From JACNKV01 sp964388155 (GTDB lineage: Bacteria > Fidelibacterota > Marinisomatia > Marinisomatales > JACNKV01): a stretch of 54,050 nucleotides of DNA. The translations under genes and the position numbers were made by a program. Each line of letters begins with the position of its first letter. Position 1 is the first letter of the stretch. The notes beneath the pieces are model-generated. The model saw only the letters and a program-made list of their open reading frames with translations, ran no database searches and was not told the origin of the DNA. The DNA is taken from the NCBI GenBank assembly GCA_964388155.1, contig CAYLYH010000014.1, forward strand, positions 1-54,050, in the 5' to 3' direction. Positions 19,252-27,622 of this stretch are shown here, one piece after another.

Positions 19252-19278
19252 AGGGATCTTAGCGGATCCCTTTTTTTT
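19252..19278 (+). terminator. Rho-independent terminator
   Basis: AGGGATC (19252-19258) and GATCCCT (19265-19271) form a 7-bp stem over a 6-base loop. The last T of the stem and the seven that follow make a run of eight Ts (19271-19278). It ends the 8074-19225 exoprotein pair and separates it from the lipoprotein operon. Confidence 0.88.
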
Positions 19279-19363
19279 CACTATACAATATCATTGGATG
19301 AATTATTCAGACTAAAGTCCTAATTTCCACTTGGTTATACAAAGAAATATTACAAGGATGCTC

Positions 19364-20359
19364 ATGAAAAACTTAGTGTGGTTCATACTGACAATATTGC
19401 TGGTAGGTGGTTGCGACACAAAACGTGAATCGATTGGAGGGGATAATGAGATTATTGTTATCACCGCTCCGGAATCAAAACTGATGATTGGCTCTGTGCT
19501 GAGAGCTATCTTCACCGATACGGTGTATACACCACAGCCTGAACCTGTGTATGAACTCAAATTTGCAAACCCTGAAGGATTTACAAAACTTCAACGACAA
19601 ACAAATTTAGTCATTGGCTCTATCGGGGATGATTTAACAAATCCGGGAACAAAACTGGTACATCTGTTGCTGGGGGAAGAAAAATTTACCGAAACACTTA
19701 CCGGAGATCAGCATATTATCTTCACAAGGAATCAATTCGCCGGAAACCAACTGTTTATGATTATCAGTGCTGCGTCATTAAGCGATTTCGATAAAGAGAT
19801 AACAGATAAATCCAAATGGATTCGAAAAACCTTTGATGAAAAATATGAATCTCGACAAAAAAAATACCTGTTTGGGAACACTCGACAAAAGAAAATTGAA
19901 AAACGATTTTCATCGGAATACAGTTGGAGTATTAATATCCCCTGGGGATGGGAGATAATAAAAGAAATACCGGATTCAAATTTTGTGTGGCTGGGGAGAG
20001 AAATGCCGTATCAGTGGCTGTCTGTGCAGTGGGAGGATGGTTTGACGGTGTATGATTCTTTAGCCGCTACAGAAAAGTTATGGCAGTATCCTGAATCTTT
20101 CTACAAATCGATTCGTTTTAATTCCTATAAATATTCAATGACAGAGACAAACTTCAATCATTGGTCAGGCTGGAAAGCTGTCGGTATTTGGGAATCGATT
20201 GAAGACGCACTTGGCGGTCCGTTTGTTTCGTATCTGTTTTATGACGGTGTCACTGACAGAACGTATCAGATAAATATGATCGTGCATTATCCGCAGAAAG
20301 AGAAGACGGTATACCTTAAACAACTTGATTTAATTGCGAAAACATTCGCTGTAGAATAA
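19364..20359 (+). CDS. DUF4837 family lipoprotein
   Basis: The start is placed at ATG 19364, giving 331 residues that begin MKNLVWFILTILLVGGC. The VGGC lipobox predicts a lipoprotein cut before Cys. AAGG at 19354-19357 has suitable spacing, whereas a TTG at 19331 lies too far upstream of the lipobox. The rest (NEIIVITAPES, LxREMPYQWLSVQW, GxWESIEDALGGPFVSYLFYD) matches the DUF4837 family of FCB-group bacteria, whose function is unknown. It is exported and probably membrane-anchored in the periplasm. It begins a plus-strand run and ends 8 bases before the RmlD-like gene, so an envelope-related role is plausible from context only. Confidence 0.82.
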   Translation: MKNLVWFILTILLVGGCDTKRESIGGDNEIIVITAPESKLMIGSVLRAIFTDTVYTPQPEPVYELKFANPEGFTKLQRQTNLVIGSIGDDLTNPGTKLVHLLLGEEKFTETLTGDQHIIFTRNQFAGNQLFMIISAASLSDFDKEITDKSKWIRKTFDEKYESRQKKYLFGNTRQKKIEKRFSSEYSWSINIPWGWEIIKEIPDSNFVWLGREMPYQWLSVQWEDGLTVYDSLAATEKLWQYPESFYKSIRFNSYKYSMTETNFNHWSGWKAVGIWESIEDALGGPFVSYLFYDGVTDRTYQINMIVHYPQKEKTVYLKQLDLIAKTFAVE

Positions 20360-20367
20360 ACAATATC

Positions 20368-21240
20368 ATGAAAAATATTCTCATCACCGGCGCAAGCGGA
20401 CAGTTAGGTTCTGCTGTCTCTAAGCTGTTTATCGGCAGTTATGACATCCTGCTTACTGATTTTGTTTTGCCCAAGGATGGTAAATCACCTTTTGAAAAGA
20501 TGGATATTACCGATGAAATATCTGTTCGGAAAATCGTAAAGAAGTTTCAGCCGGACATTATTTTGCATTTGGCCGCTATGACGGATGTGGATGGATGTGA
20601 GTTAAACCCTGAGAAAGCAAATAACATCAATGTCGACGGAACCAAACACCTGTTGAAACATTTTGACGGAAAATTTGTATTCATTTCCACAGATTATGTT
20701 TTTGACGGAAATTCCGGTCCTTACTCAGAAGACGATAGGACAAACCCGATTAATGAATACGGGAGATCAAAACTTCTTGCAGAAAACATTGTAAAGGATT
20801 CCGGGAATCCATGGCTAATTGTGCGGACAAATGTCGTGTTTAATTACACCGAAAATACACAGGCAAGTTTTGTCAAATGGGTTGTAGATTCTCTACGAAA
20901 TGACATCCCGATTCGCGTGGTAAACGATCAGTGGAACAATCCAACATGGACAGTCGCCTTAGCTTCTGCATTGATAGAGATGATTGAAAAAGATTTTTCG
21001 GGTGTATGGAATTATGGTGGAGCGGAGTATATGCATCGGCTGGAGTTTGCGAAAGAGATCGCAGAAGTTTTTAAGTTGAACAAAGCGTTAATTTCACCAT
21101 GCAGAACACAAGAACTTAACCAGCCGGCACCACGTCCATTAAAAGGCGGGTTCTCCATTGAAATGATAAAACATGCAGGGATTGAGCCCTATCCGTTGAG
21201 AAGAAGTTTAGAAGAAATACATAAAAAAATGACCTTATGA
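20368..21240 (+). CDS. RmlD-like NAD(P)-dependent sugar reductase
   Basis: A 290-residue short-chain dehydrogenase of the extended type. The N-terminal ITGASGQLG is the Rossmann dinucleotide loop. DIILHLAAMTDVDGCE, STDYVFDG and YGRSK carry the usual Ser/Thr-Tyr-Lys catalytic residues. Length and motifs match dTDP-4-dehydrorhamnose reductase (RmlD), which makes dTDP-L-rhamnose. RmlA, RmlB and RmlC are not here, so the exact sugar nucleotide is uncertain. The next gene starts inside its stop codon (ATGA overlap at 21237-21240), implying translational coupling with a glycosyltransferase and a role in glycan synthesis in the cytoplasm. Confidence 0.83.
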   Translation: MKNILITGASGQLGSAVSKLFIGSYDILLTDFVLPKDGKSPFEKMDITDEISVRKIVKKFQPDIILHLAAMTDVDGCELNPEKANNINVDGTKHLLKHFDGKFVFISTDYVFDGNSGPYSEDDRTNPINEYGRSKLLAENIVKDSGNPWLIVRTNVVFNYTENTQASFVKWVVDSLRNDIPIRVVNDQWNNPTWTVALASALIEMIEKDFSGVWNYGGAEYMHRLEFAKEIAEVFKLNKALISPCRTQELNQPAPRPLKGGFSIEMIKHAGIEPYPLRRSLEEIHKKMTL

Positions 21241-21953
21241 AAACGCTGATTATCTCACCAACTTATAACGAAAGTAAAAATATCCATCGTTTGGTGGAGA
21301 AACTATTTTCAATTGATCCATCATACCATTTGTTAATTATCGACGATAATTCTCCTGATGGAACCGCAGACATCATTCGTAATCTGCAAATGGATTACCC
21401 GAATCTCCACCTTGAATCCCGATCCGGGAAATTGGGACTTGGCACAGCCTACTGTCACGGATTCAAATGGGCACTTGAGCGTGATTACGAAGCGATTGTC
21501 CAAATGGATGCTGATCTTTCACACGATCCGAATGATGTCCCCAAAATGGTAGCTCTTTTGGATAAAAATGACCTTGTAATTGGCAGCCGTTACTGTAACG
21601 GTGTAAGCGTTGTTAATTGGCCGATTCGCCGACTCATTCTTAGTTATGGAGCCAATCTATATACACGCATTATTACCGGGATGTCTATCAAGGACGCTAC
21701 TGCCGGATTTAAAGCATGGAAACGAGATACGCTTTCTGCTATTGACTTAAACGATGTCCGATCCAACGGATATTCATTCCAAATTGAGATGAATTTTCGA
21801 TCGTGGATAAAAAAATTCAATATTGCCGAATTACCGATTATATTTATTGATCGGACAATTGGAGAATCCAAAATGTCCAAACATATTATGTACGAGGCGA
21901 TATTTATGGTTTGGCGGCTTCGATTCTGGAAAATATTTAGAATGATAAAATAG
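21237..21953 (+). CDS. Polyprenyl-phosphate mannosyltransferase-like GT2 (DPM1 type)
   Basis: A 238-residue GT-A fold glycosyltransferase. Visible motifs: SPTYNESKNI at the N-terminus, IIDDNSPDGTADI, the metal-binding QMDADLSHDP, IGSRYCNG and DATAGFKAWKR, ending with a basic region (WKIFRMIK). This is the soluble, non-fused form of the dolichol/polyprenol monophosphomannose synthase family, which moves mannose (or another hexose) from its nucleotide to a lipid phosphate at the inner membrane. It has no C-terminal membrane helices, unlike GtrB relatives. Coupled by a 4-base overlap to the reductase upstream, so both probably supply one glycan. Confidence 0.87.
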   Translation: MKTLIISPTYNESKNIHRLVEKLFSIDPSYHLLIIDDNSPDGTADIIRNLQMDYPNLHLESRSGKLGLGTAYCHGFKWALERDYEAIVQMDADLSHDPNDVPKMVALLDKNDLVIGSRYCNGVSVVNWPIRRLILSYGANLYTRIITGMSIKDATAGFKAWKRDTLSAIDLNDVRSNGYSFQIEMNFRSWIKKFNIAELPIIFIDRTIGESKMSKHIMYEAIFMVWRLRFWKIFRMIK

Positions 21954-22115
21954 CTTGATTAATTCATCAGCCACGGATAAACACGGATATTATTAATGAT
22001 AAAGAAAACAAAGAACAAAATTAATTTATCAAATAAAAATTGTGTTTTTACCATAAATCCCTTTATAATAGTCTTTTGTGTGTTTTGTGGCAAATAATTT
22101 AGGATAGATCCTTTT

Positions 22116-24167
22116 TTGAATTCTCTATCAATATCTGTTTTAATCGTCAGTTATAATGTAAAGCAATATTTGCTTCAATGCATTGACTCCTTGCTACACT
22201 CTGATTATCAGGGCAATTTTGAAATTATCGTCGTAGATAATCATTCCTTCGATGGATCAGTAGCTGCAGTAAAAGAAAAATTCCCGGACGTAATCATTAT
22301 TGAGAATCATGATAATCCGGGGTTTGGAAAAGCAGTAAACCAAGCATCAATAAAAGCAAATGGTGATTATTTTCTTATTCTTAATCCTGATACAATTGTC
22401 CAAGAGAATACGTTGTCTGTGTTTGTGGAATATATGAAAGAGCAAGCTCACATCGGTTTAATTGGTCCTAAAATTCTGAATTCTGACGGGACGTTGCAAC
22501 AGGCGGCTAAACGGTCTTTTCCAACGCTTGGAGTCGCACTTCCAAAATTACTGGGTCTGGCAAAAATATTTCCGAACTCCCGGTGGGCGAGCCGATATAA
22601 TTTAACATTTTTGAATTCTGATGAAACACATCGAGTTGACGCCATCAGCGGTTCGTGCATGTTTATACGAAGTGAACTTTACCGCAAATTGGGTGGATTC
22701 GATGAACAATTTTTTATGTTCGGTGAAGACCTTGATTTGTGTTACAGAGTGAAAAAGAAAGGGTTTGAAGTCCATTACGTCTCAAAAACACAAATTATAC
22801 ATTATAAAGGAGAATCGGTAAAGTCGGCGCCTTATAACAGTAAAAATGCGTTTCATCATGCAATGATCTTATTTTATGACAAACATTTCCACAGCAAGTT
22901 CATCACCAGATTTGCCGTTCGGTTAGGAGTGAAAATCAGACGGATTCTGTCGCAGATTATGGGATGGCGTGCACAAATTATATCTGTTGGATTGGATACA
23001 GTTTCCGTCCTCACAGCTTTTTTTATTGCGATCCCGATTCGGTTTACAGATTTTGAACCCGTCATCGTGAGTAAAGGCTTGATCCCGCTAATATACGTTG
23101 TATTTTGGTTAGCCGTAGGAATGGTCTTTCAACTCTACACACGGTACATTTTATCATATTCAAGAGCGATTATATCTTCAATTGCAGGGTTTTTTATCGC
23201 TGTGGCGTTTACATATTTTTTCAAACAATATGCATTTTCAAGACTCGTGATTATTTTGGGAGCCTTTTTTATCACTTTTTTGATTCCGGGTTGGCGGTTG
23301 ATTGCGCATTATTTAGCTTCCAGAAACAAAATACCAAAGGTGCGCCAAAAACAAAATTACTTGTTTCGACGAAATGCACTTATCATTGGTGCAAATAATA
23401 ACGGTATAACCATTGCAAAAAATATATTACGCCGCATTGATATTGATATAGAAATTGTAGGATTTTGTGATATTGATTTACAAAATGACTTAGATGATCT
23501 TCCTGTACCTTTTCTTGGGCGCATTGGAGAAATTGAAAGTTTAGTGAGTACACATGGAATTAGAGAACTTATATTCTCCAGTGAGGCAATGAGTTATGAA
23601 GATATTATTCACATCATGAACACAACAAAAGATTTGCACCTCACTTATAGGATGGTCCCGCGTCATGAAGATGTACTGCTAAGTAAGTCATTAGTAGAAG
23701 ATATTGGTGATTTTTCTTTTGTAAATATTGAGTATGCTCTTTTTCATAAATTCCATAAATTTACAAAGCGATTTTTTGACGTAATTGCTTCGATCCTTCT
23801 TATGGTCCTTCTTATGCCTGTTATTGTCTTTTTGGCAATTATGAAAGGATCAAAACGTCGCACCTATTGGGGTAAGGAGGGTCAGAAAATCACCGGTAGG
23901 ACGTTAAATATGCAAAACCGGTTTTTTCGAATACTTCCACTGCTTTGGAATGTTATCGCAGGAAACATCAGTATGGTAGGTCCGGTGCTGATTGAAGATA
24001 GTCAGTCGGATCCAAACCTCATTTGCTCTCCGGGGCTGACAGGATTAGATCAAATACGTGCCGGACAACTTACAACAGAGGATCGTTATTTATTAAATCA
24101 TTATTATGCACAACATCAAGGGTTCACCATGGATTTAGAAATCATCTTGAAAACGGTATTAGGTTAA
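22116..24167 (+). CDS. GT2 glycosyltransferase fused to a degenerate sugar-phosphate transferase
   Basis: A 683-residue membrane protein starting at TTG; AGGAT at 22101-22105 precedes it. Residues 1-250 are a rhamnosyltransferase-like GT2 domain (VSYNVKQYL, VVDNHSFDGS, ILNPDT, GSCMFIRSELYRKLGGFDEQFFMFGEDLDLCYR). Residues about 287-400 hold four membrane helices. Residues about 418-545 form a CoA-binding-like Rossmann domain (ALIIGANNNG). Residues about 546-683 resemble the C-terminus of bacterial sugar transferases (KRFFDVIASILLM, LPLLWNVIAGNISMVGP, SPGLTGLDQIRAG). The segment that normally holds the catalytic Asp-Glu and the KFRTM motif is shortened to about 25 residues without either, and DELPQ is replaced by RILPL. 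The second domain may be inactive and serve as an anchor or scaffold. accA begins directly after its stop codon. Confidence 0.85.
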   Translation: MNSLSISVLIVSYNVKQYLLQCIDSLLHSDYQGNFEIIVVDNHSFDGSVAAVKEKFPDVIIIENHDNPGFGKAVNQASIKANGDYFLILNPDTIVQENTLSVFVEYMKEQAHIGLIGPKILNSDGTLQQAAKRSFPTLGVALPKLLGLAKIFPNSRWASRYNLTFLNSDETHRVDAISGSCMFIRSELYRKLGGFDEQFFMFGEDLDLCYRVKKKGFEVHYVSKTQIIHYKGESVKSAPYNSKNAFHHAMILFYDKHFHSKFITRFAVRLGVKIRRILSQIMGWRAQIISVGLDTVSVLTAFFIAIPIRFTDFEPVIVSKGLIPLIYVVFWLAVGMVFQLYTRYILSYSRAIISSIAGFFIAVAFTYFFKQYAFSRLVIILGAFFITFLIPGWRLIAHYLASRNKIPKVRQKQNYLFRRNALIIGANNNGITIAKNILRRIDIDIEIVGFCDIDLQNDLDDLPVPFLGRIGEIESLVSTHGIRELIFSSEAMSYEDIIHIMNTTKDLHLTYRMVPRHEDVLLSKSLVEDIGDFSFVNIEYALFHKFHKFTKRFFDVIASILLMVLLMPVIVFLAIMKGSKRRTYWGKEGQKITGRTLNMQNRFFRILPLLWNVIAGNISMVGPVLIEDSQSDPNLICSPGLTGLDQIRAGQLTTEDRYLLNHYYAQHQGFTMDLEIILKTVLG

Positions 24168-25127
24168 ATGAGTCAATATTATCTCGAATTTGAAAAGCCC
24201 ATTAAAGAGCTTGATGAAAAACTAATCGCACTTCGTGTCAATGATGAACGTGAATCTGAATCATCTGAAGAAGTTAAACGTCTTGAGGATAAACGTGAAA
24301 ATGTCATCAAAAAGATTGTTAACAAATTAAGTCGTTGGCAAAGAGTTCAATTGGCAAGACATCCAAACAGACCATATTGCTTGGATTACATCCAACGTTG
24401 GTCACCGGATTTTCTTGAGCTACATGGTGACAGACATTTTGCAGATGATACTGCTATTATTGCAGGGATGGGGAGCATCGATGGTCGTCCCGTGATGTAT
24501 ATCGGTCAACAAAAGGGACGGAACACGAAAGAAAACTTGCACAGAAACTTTGGCATGATGCGACCGGAAGGTTACCGAAAAGCATTGCGTGTGATGAAAC
24601 TTGCCGAAAAATTTCATGTTCCTGTAATCTCACTTATCGATACACCCGGAGCTTATCCCGGGATTGGTGCTGAAGAGAGAGGGCAGGGAGAAGCCATTGC
24701 AAAGAACTTACTTGAAATGTCGAGGCTAAAAACTCCTGTGATTTCAGTTGTGATTGGAGAAGGAGCCAGCGGAGGTGCGCTTGGCATAGGTGTCTCAGAT
24801 AAAATGCTTATGCTCGAAAATACGTGGTATTCCGTCATTTCTCCGGAAGGTTGTGCATCCATCCTGTGGCACGATTCATCCAAAGCACCGGATGCGGCCG
24901 AAGCATTACAAGTTATCCCTGAAGATTTAAGAAAAATGGGCATTTGCGATCGGATAATTCAAGAACCTTTGGGAGGCGCTCATCGGGACTATGACACGGC
25001 AGCTGATATATTGAAAGAGATTCTTGTTGAAGAACTGGAGGTTTTAAAGGATGTTCCACGAGAAGCGTTTTTAGAACGTCGGATTGAAAAATATGATCGA
25101 CTGGGCGTATTTTTAGAGGGAGCATGA
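24168..25127 (+). CDS. accA: Acetyl-CoA carboxylase carboxyltransferase subunit alpha
   Basis: A 319-residue protein of normal AccA length. An N-terminal helical region (LEFEKPIKELDEKLIAL) precedes the crotonase-like carboxyltransferase core: RHPNRPYCLDYI, LHGDRHFADD, IGQQKGR, IDTPGAYPGIGAEERGQGEAIA, GEGASGGALGIGV, VISPEGCASILW. With AccD it moves the carboxyl group from biotin to acetyl-CoA, giving malonyl-CoA for fatty acid synthesis in the cytoplasm. accB, accC and accD are not in the window. The ATG follows the previous stop codon directly and the gene overlaps the next by 4 bases (ATGA), so it is cotranslated with a glycosyltransferase fusion and a thioesterase. Confidence 0.96.
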   Translation: MSQYYLEFEKPIKELDEKLIALRVNDERESESSEEVKRLEDKRENVIKKIVNKLSRWQRVQLARHPNRPYCLDYIQRWSPDFLELHGDRHFADDTAIIAGMGSIDGRPVMYIGQQKGRNTKENLHRNFGMMRPEGYRKALRVMKLAEKFHVPVISLIDTPGAYPGIGAEERGQGEAIAKNLLEMSRLKTPVISVVIGEGASGGALGIGVSDKMLMLENTWYSVISPEGCASILWHDSSKAPDAAEALQVIPEDLRKMGICDRIIQEPLGGAHRDYDTAADILKEILVEELEVLKDVPREAFLERRIEKYDRLGVFLEGA

Positions 25128-25534
25128 TTCGTTTCGAATATAATACTCATGTATATTACAAAGACGTAGACCAAATGGGAATCGTCTATTATAATCGGTA
25201 CTACGAATATTTTGAAGCGGCGCGGACAGAATTGTTGCGTAAAACTGGGATTGATGTTAGTACGATTGAAGCCTCCGGGTACTATCTGCCGGTAATTACA
25301 AGTCATTGTGATTATTTATCCGGTGCTAAGTTTGACGATGAGTTAATCGTTGAAACAGTTATCCGTGAACTTCCTAAACTCAAACTGAAAATTGAGTATA
25401 CGATTACCAAAATAGATGAAAAAGATGTGTTGGCCAAAGGATATACAATCCACGTTTTTACAACCAAAGAGGATAAACCGGTCAGACCGCCAAAAGATTT
25501 ATTAAATAAATTGGAAATCTATTTCCAAAATTAA
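25124..25534 (+). CDS. YbgC/4HBT-type acyl-CoA thioesterase
   Basis: A 136-residue hot-dog fold protein. HVYYKDVDQMGIVYYNRYYEYFEAAR carries the catalytic Asp and the QMGIVYYxxYxxxFE signature of the YbgC/4-hydroxybenzoyl-CoA thioesterase family. It should hydrolyse acyl-CoA or acyl-ACP thioesters in the cytoplasm. The start codon overlaps the accA stop, linking it to fatty acid metabolism. Its TAA stop (25532-25534) and the TAA stop of the convergent methyltransferase gene (complement of 25531-25533) share the same TTAA, so no intergenic space remains between them. Confidence 0.9.
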   Translation: MIRFEYNTHVYYKDVDQMGIVYYNRYYEYFEAARTELLRKTGIDVSTIEASGYYLPVITSHCDYLSGAKFDDELIVETVIRELPKLKLKIEYTITKIDEKDVLAKGYTIHVFTTKEDKPVRPPKDLLNKLEIYFQN

Positions 25535-26676
25535 TATAGTTCAAACTTTGCCAAACGGCCGTCAAGTCCACCGTTAGCAATTGGTTTTTTCCAGTTTGGC
25601 CTAAGTCCGATATTCTTCAAGTACTTCCGTTCACCGAAATAAATGAAGGCAGTTGATCCGGTGCATTTCTGTTTTAAGAAATCGCCCAGATTTTTATAAA
25701 ACTCCTCGATATTTCCATCTCTACCAATGCGTATTCCATAAGGTGGATTTGTGACAATAATACTGTCTTTAATTTCTTCCAGGGAAAAAATGTCATGTTG
25801 TTCGATAGTGATATTCTCATCGGCGTTTAGCATCGAAGTGTTATACGTCGCATTTTTTACAGTCCTGATTGAGATGTCACTTCCTGAAATTAATCCTTTG
25901 GCGATCACTATTTTGTTTCCGTCACCGGTATATTTTACTTCTTCCCAGATGGATTCACAATAGTCGGGCAACATTTCAAACCCAAATTTACGGCGAAGAA
26001 CCCCTGGTGGAGTTTTCGTCGCATGGAGATACGCTTCACAAAGGAGAGTCCCCGAGCCGCAGAGGGGGTCGTATAATGGTTTTTCTCCGTTCCATCCGGT
26101 ATGTTTTATGATGGCTGCCGCGAGGGTTTCTATCATTGGAGCCTGGACGCTTCTGCGGCGATATCCGCGCCGGTGCAATGAACCGCCTGATGTATCTGCA
26201 CTGATCGTAGCCTTGTTGCGATGAATGAAAAGATTGATCCACAAATCGGGTTCTTTTGTATCAATGGAGGGACGAACCCCTCGTTGGTTTGTAAAGTGAT
26301 CAGCAACGGCATCTTTTAAACGTAAAGCAGCAAACTTTGAATGTTTGATATTACTATGTGAAACCGAGGAAAAAATAGCAAATGTATTATTGGGTCCGAT
26401 AAAATCATCCCAGAATATTTTTAATGCCTTTTCGTAAAGTTCATTTTCTGAATGACAGCTAAATGAAATAATAGGAGCCAGAATTCGGTTGATGAGCGTG
26501 GAATGATAATTTATTGTATAAAGAGCCTTTTGTGTAGCGGTGAAATATAGTCCACGAAAAGTCGGACTAATATTATCTCCGCCCAGAGTTTTTAACTCTT
26601 CAATTGCAATATCTTTTACATCGTCAGGTATTTGTGCAAAATATCGATTTGATTTTTGGTAGTCGTAATAAGACAT
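25531..26676 (-). CDS. THUMP-domain class I RNA methyltransferase (RlmL/YpsC type)
   Basis: A 381-residue protein. The N-terminal ~160 residues (DVKDIAIEELKTLGGDNISP, GLYFTATQKALYTINYHS, LRLKDAVADHFTNQRGVRPSID) resemble a ferredoxin-like plus THUMP RNA-binding region. The C-terminal part has the AdoMet motif DPLCGSGTLLCEAYL and the catalytic motif TNPPYGIRIG, typical of N2-methylguanine methyltransferases of the RlmL N-terminal-half/YpsC family, which modify 23S rRNA. It lacks the second methyltransferase domain of E. coli RlmL. Predicted cytoplasmic; apparently a single-gene unit on the minus strand, with repeats upstream. Confidence 0.88.
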   Translation of the reverse strand: MSYYDYQKSNRYFAQIPDDVKDIAIEELKTLGGDNISPTFRGLYFTATQKALYTINYHSTLINRILAPIISFSCHSENELYEKALKIFWDDFIGPNNTFAIFSSVSHSNIKHSKFAALRLKDAVADHFTNQRGVRPSIDTKEPDLWINLFIHRNKATISADTSGGSLHRRGYRRRSVQAPMIETLAAAIIKHTGWNGEKPLYDPLCGSGTLLCEAYLHATKTPPGVLRRKFGFEMLPDYCESIWEEVKYTGDGNKIVIAKGLISGSDISIRTVKNATYNTSMLNADENITIEQHDIFSLEEIKDSIIVTNPPYGIRIGRDGNIEEFYKNLGDFLKQKCTGSTAFIYFGERKYLKNIGLRPNWKKPIANGGLDGRLAKFELY

Positions 26677-26711
26677 GGATTTAACCCTCCAAAAAACCGG
26701 CGGGCGGGTCT

Positions 26712-26778
26712 TCTAGGGTTTTAAGGACAGCGTCTGACATATTAATCACGATTTATAAAAGGCTGAAGCCTTAAATCC
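26712..26778. repeat. REP-like repeat, copy A
   Basis: A unit of about 67 bp beginning TCTAGGGTTTTAAGGACAG and containing the hairpin AAGGCT-GA-AGCCTT. It matches copy B (27512-27577) at nearly every position. Copies A and B lie in direct orientation on either side of the broken RAYT transposase gene, as expected of REP elements mobilised by such a transposase. Confidence 0.75.
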
Positions 26779-26797
26779 AAGAAATGGAATTTACCCT

Positions 26798-26861
26798 TTA
26801 GGGTTTTAAAGAGATTGATTAACATATATCAGGTTGCATAAAAGTCTAAAGCCTTAATTCC
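26798..26861. repeat. REP-like repeat, diverged copy C
   Basis: A degraded version of the same unit: TTAGGGTTTTAAAGA at the start and AAAGCCTTAATTCC at the end, with the hairpin arm decayed to AGTCT/AAAGCCT. It follows copy A in tandem, at the 3' side of the RAYT gene. Confidence 0.55.
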
Positions 26862-26871
26862 AATTTGGGTT

Positions 26872-27465
26872 TTATCGAGCATTGTTTAATTCACCAAATA
26901 AATTGATGGAATATGGTTTTATCGTTGATGAATTTTTCTTCGATATTGAATACTTTGGTGAAAAATCAATAACGGGATATTCACTGAAACAGTCTGCTAT
27001 CCATTCAGCACCTTTTCGTTTGAGATACCAGTTGTAGCTTGAATATTTACAACTTTCCATGGTGTCAGCTACATTATGTTTAACCGGATTGTGATGGATA
27101 TAATTAAAGTGAGTGAAAAAATCTTTTTTGTTCCGCGGACAGTAATCCCAATAATTTGTCCAGATTTTACGTCTCGAGGTTCTATCTTCTATGTTCCATT
27201 GTCGTGATGTTCACCCATGGATTATTTGGTTAATGATTTTCAGATCATTCCCTAATTTAGATCTAAAAAGTAAATGGTAATGATTTGGAAGGATAACCCA
27301 AGCAATAATATTATAATTGTACTGTAAATACGTTTCCTTTAGAAAGAGAGCGAATTGCTCAACTCTCTCTGGATGTATTAGGGGTTTTGTATTCTTATAG
27401 CATCTTGCAGTAAGAAAATAATATGTATTATCAAAATAGAGATGAAGTGGTTGGTGTCTTTTCAT
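26872..27465 (-). pseudogene. RAYT (REP-associated tyrosine) transposase with one in-frame stop
   Basis: Reading 27465 to 26872 in one frame gives about 197 codons with a single internal TGA (complement of 27211-27213). The first part has the Y1-transposase strand FLTARCYKNTKPL and the metal-binding HUH motif ILPNHYHLLF, then IIHG just before the stop. After it the frame continues TSRQWNIEDR, WTNYWDYCPRNKKDFF, IHHNPVKHNVADT and YSSYNWYLKRKGAEW, the usual C-terminal half of RAYT proteins. A single C/G-to-T change would explain the stop, so the decay looks recent. These IS200/IS605-like enzymes cut REP hairpins. The repeats at 26712, 26798 and 27512 that flank it are the obvious substrates. Confidence 0.85.
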
Positions 27466-27511
27466 GGATTTAAACTTTTTTAATTTTGGAACAACGTTCG
27501 GATTTTACCCT

Positions 27512-27577
27512 TCAGAGTTTTAAGGACAACGTCTGACATATTAATCACGATTAATAAAAGGCTGAAGCCTTAATTCC
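27512..27577. repeat. REP-like repeat, copy B
   Basis: The best-preserved partner of copy A, with the same AAGGCT-GA-AGCCTT hairpin and the shared stretch CGTCTGACATATTAATCACG. It lies 46 bases upstream of the RAYT start and downstream of the DUF35 gene. Confidence 0.75.
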
Positions 27578-27584
27578 GTTGAGA

Positions 27585-27615
27585 AAGGGATGCCGCAAAA
27601 AGTGCAACATCCCTT
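27585..27615 (-). terminator. Hairpin after the DUF35 gene
   Basis: AAGGGATG (27585-27592) and CATCCCTT (27608-27615) pair, and G-C plus wobble pairs extend the stem inward on the minus-strand transcript, leaving a short T-rich loop. It lies 7 bases beyond the stop of the DUF35 gene. No T run follows, so termination is likely but not certain. Confidence 0.55.
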
Positions 27616-27622
27616 AAGCATT

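Noticed and set aside
19331..19363. TTG start 11 codons upstream of the DUF4837 lipoprotein
   Set aside because: It would push the lipobox away from the N-terminus and has no ribosome binding site; ATG 19364 fits better.
27211..27213. TGA recoded as an amino acid in the RAYT gene
   Set aside because: Several sound genes in the window end in TGA (for example those ending at 21240 and 25127), so TGA is a normal stop; a point mutation is simpler.
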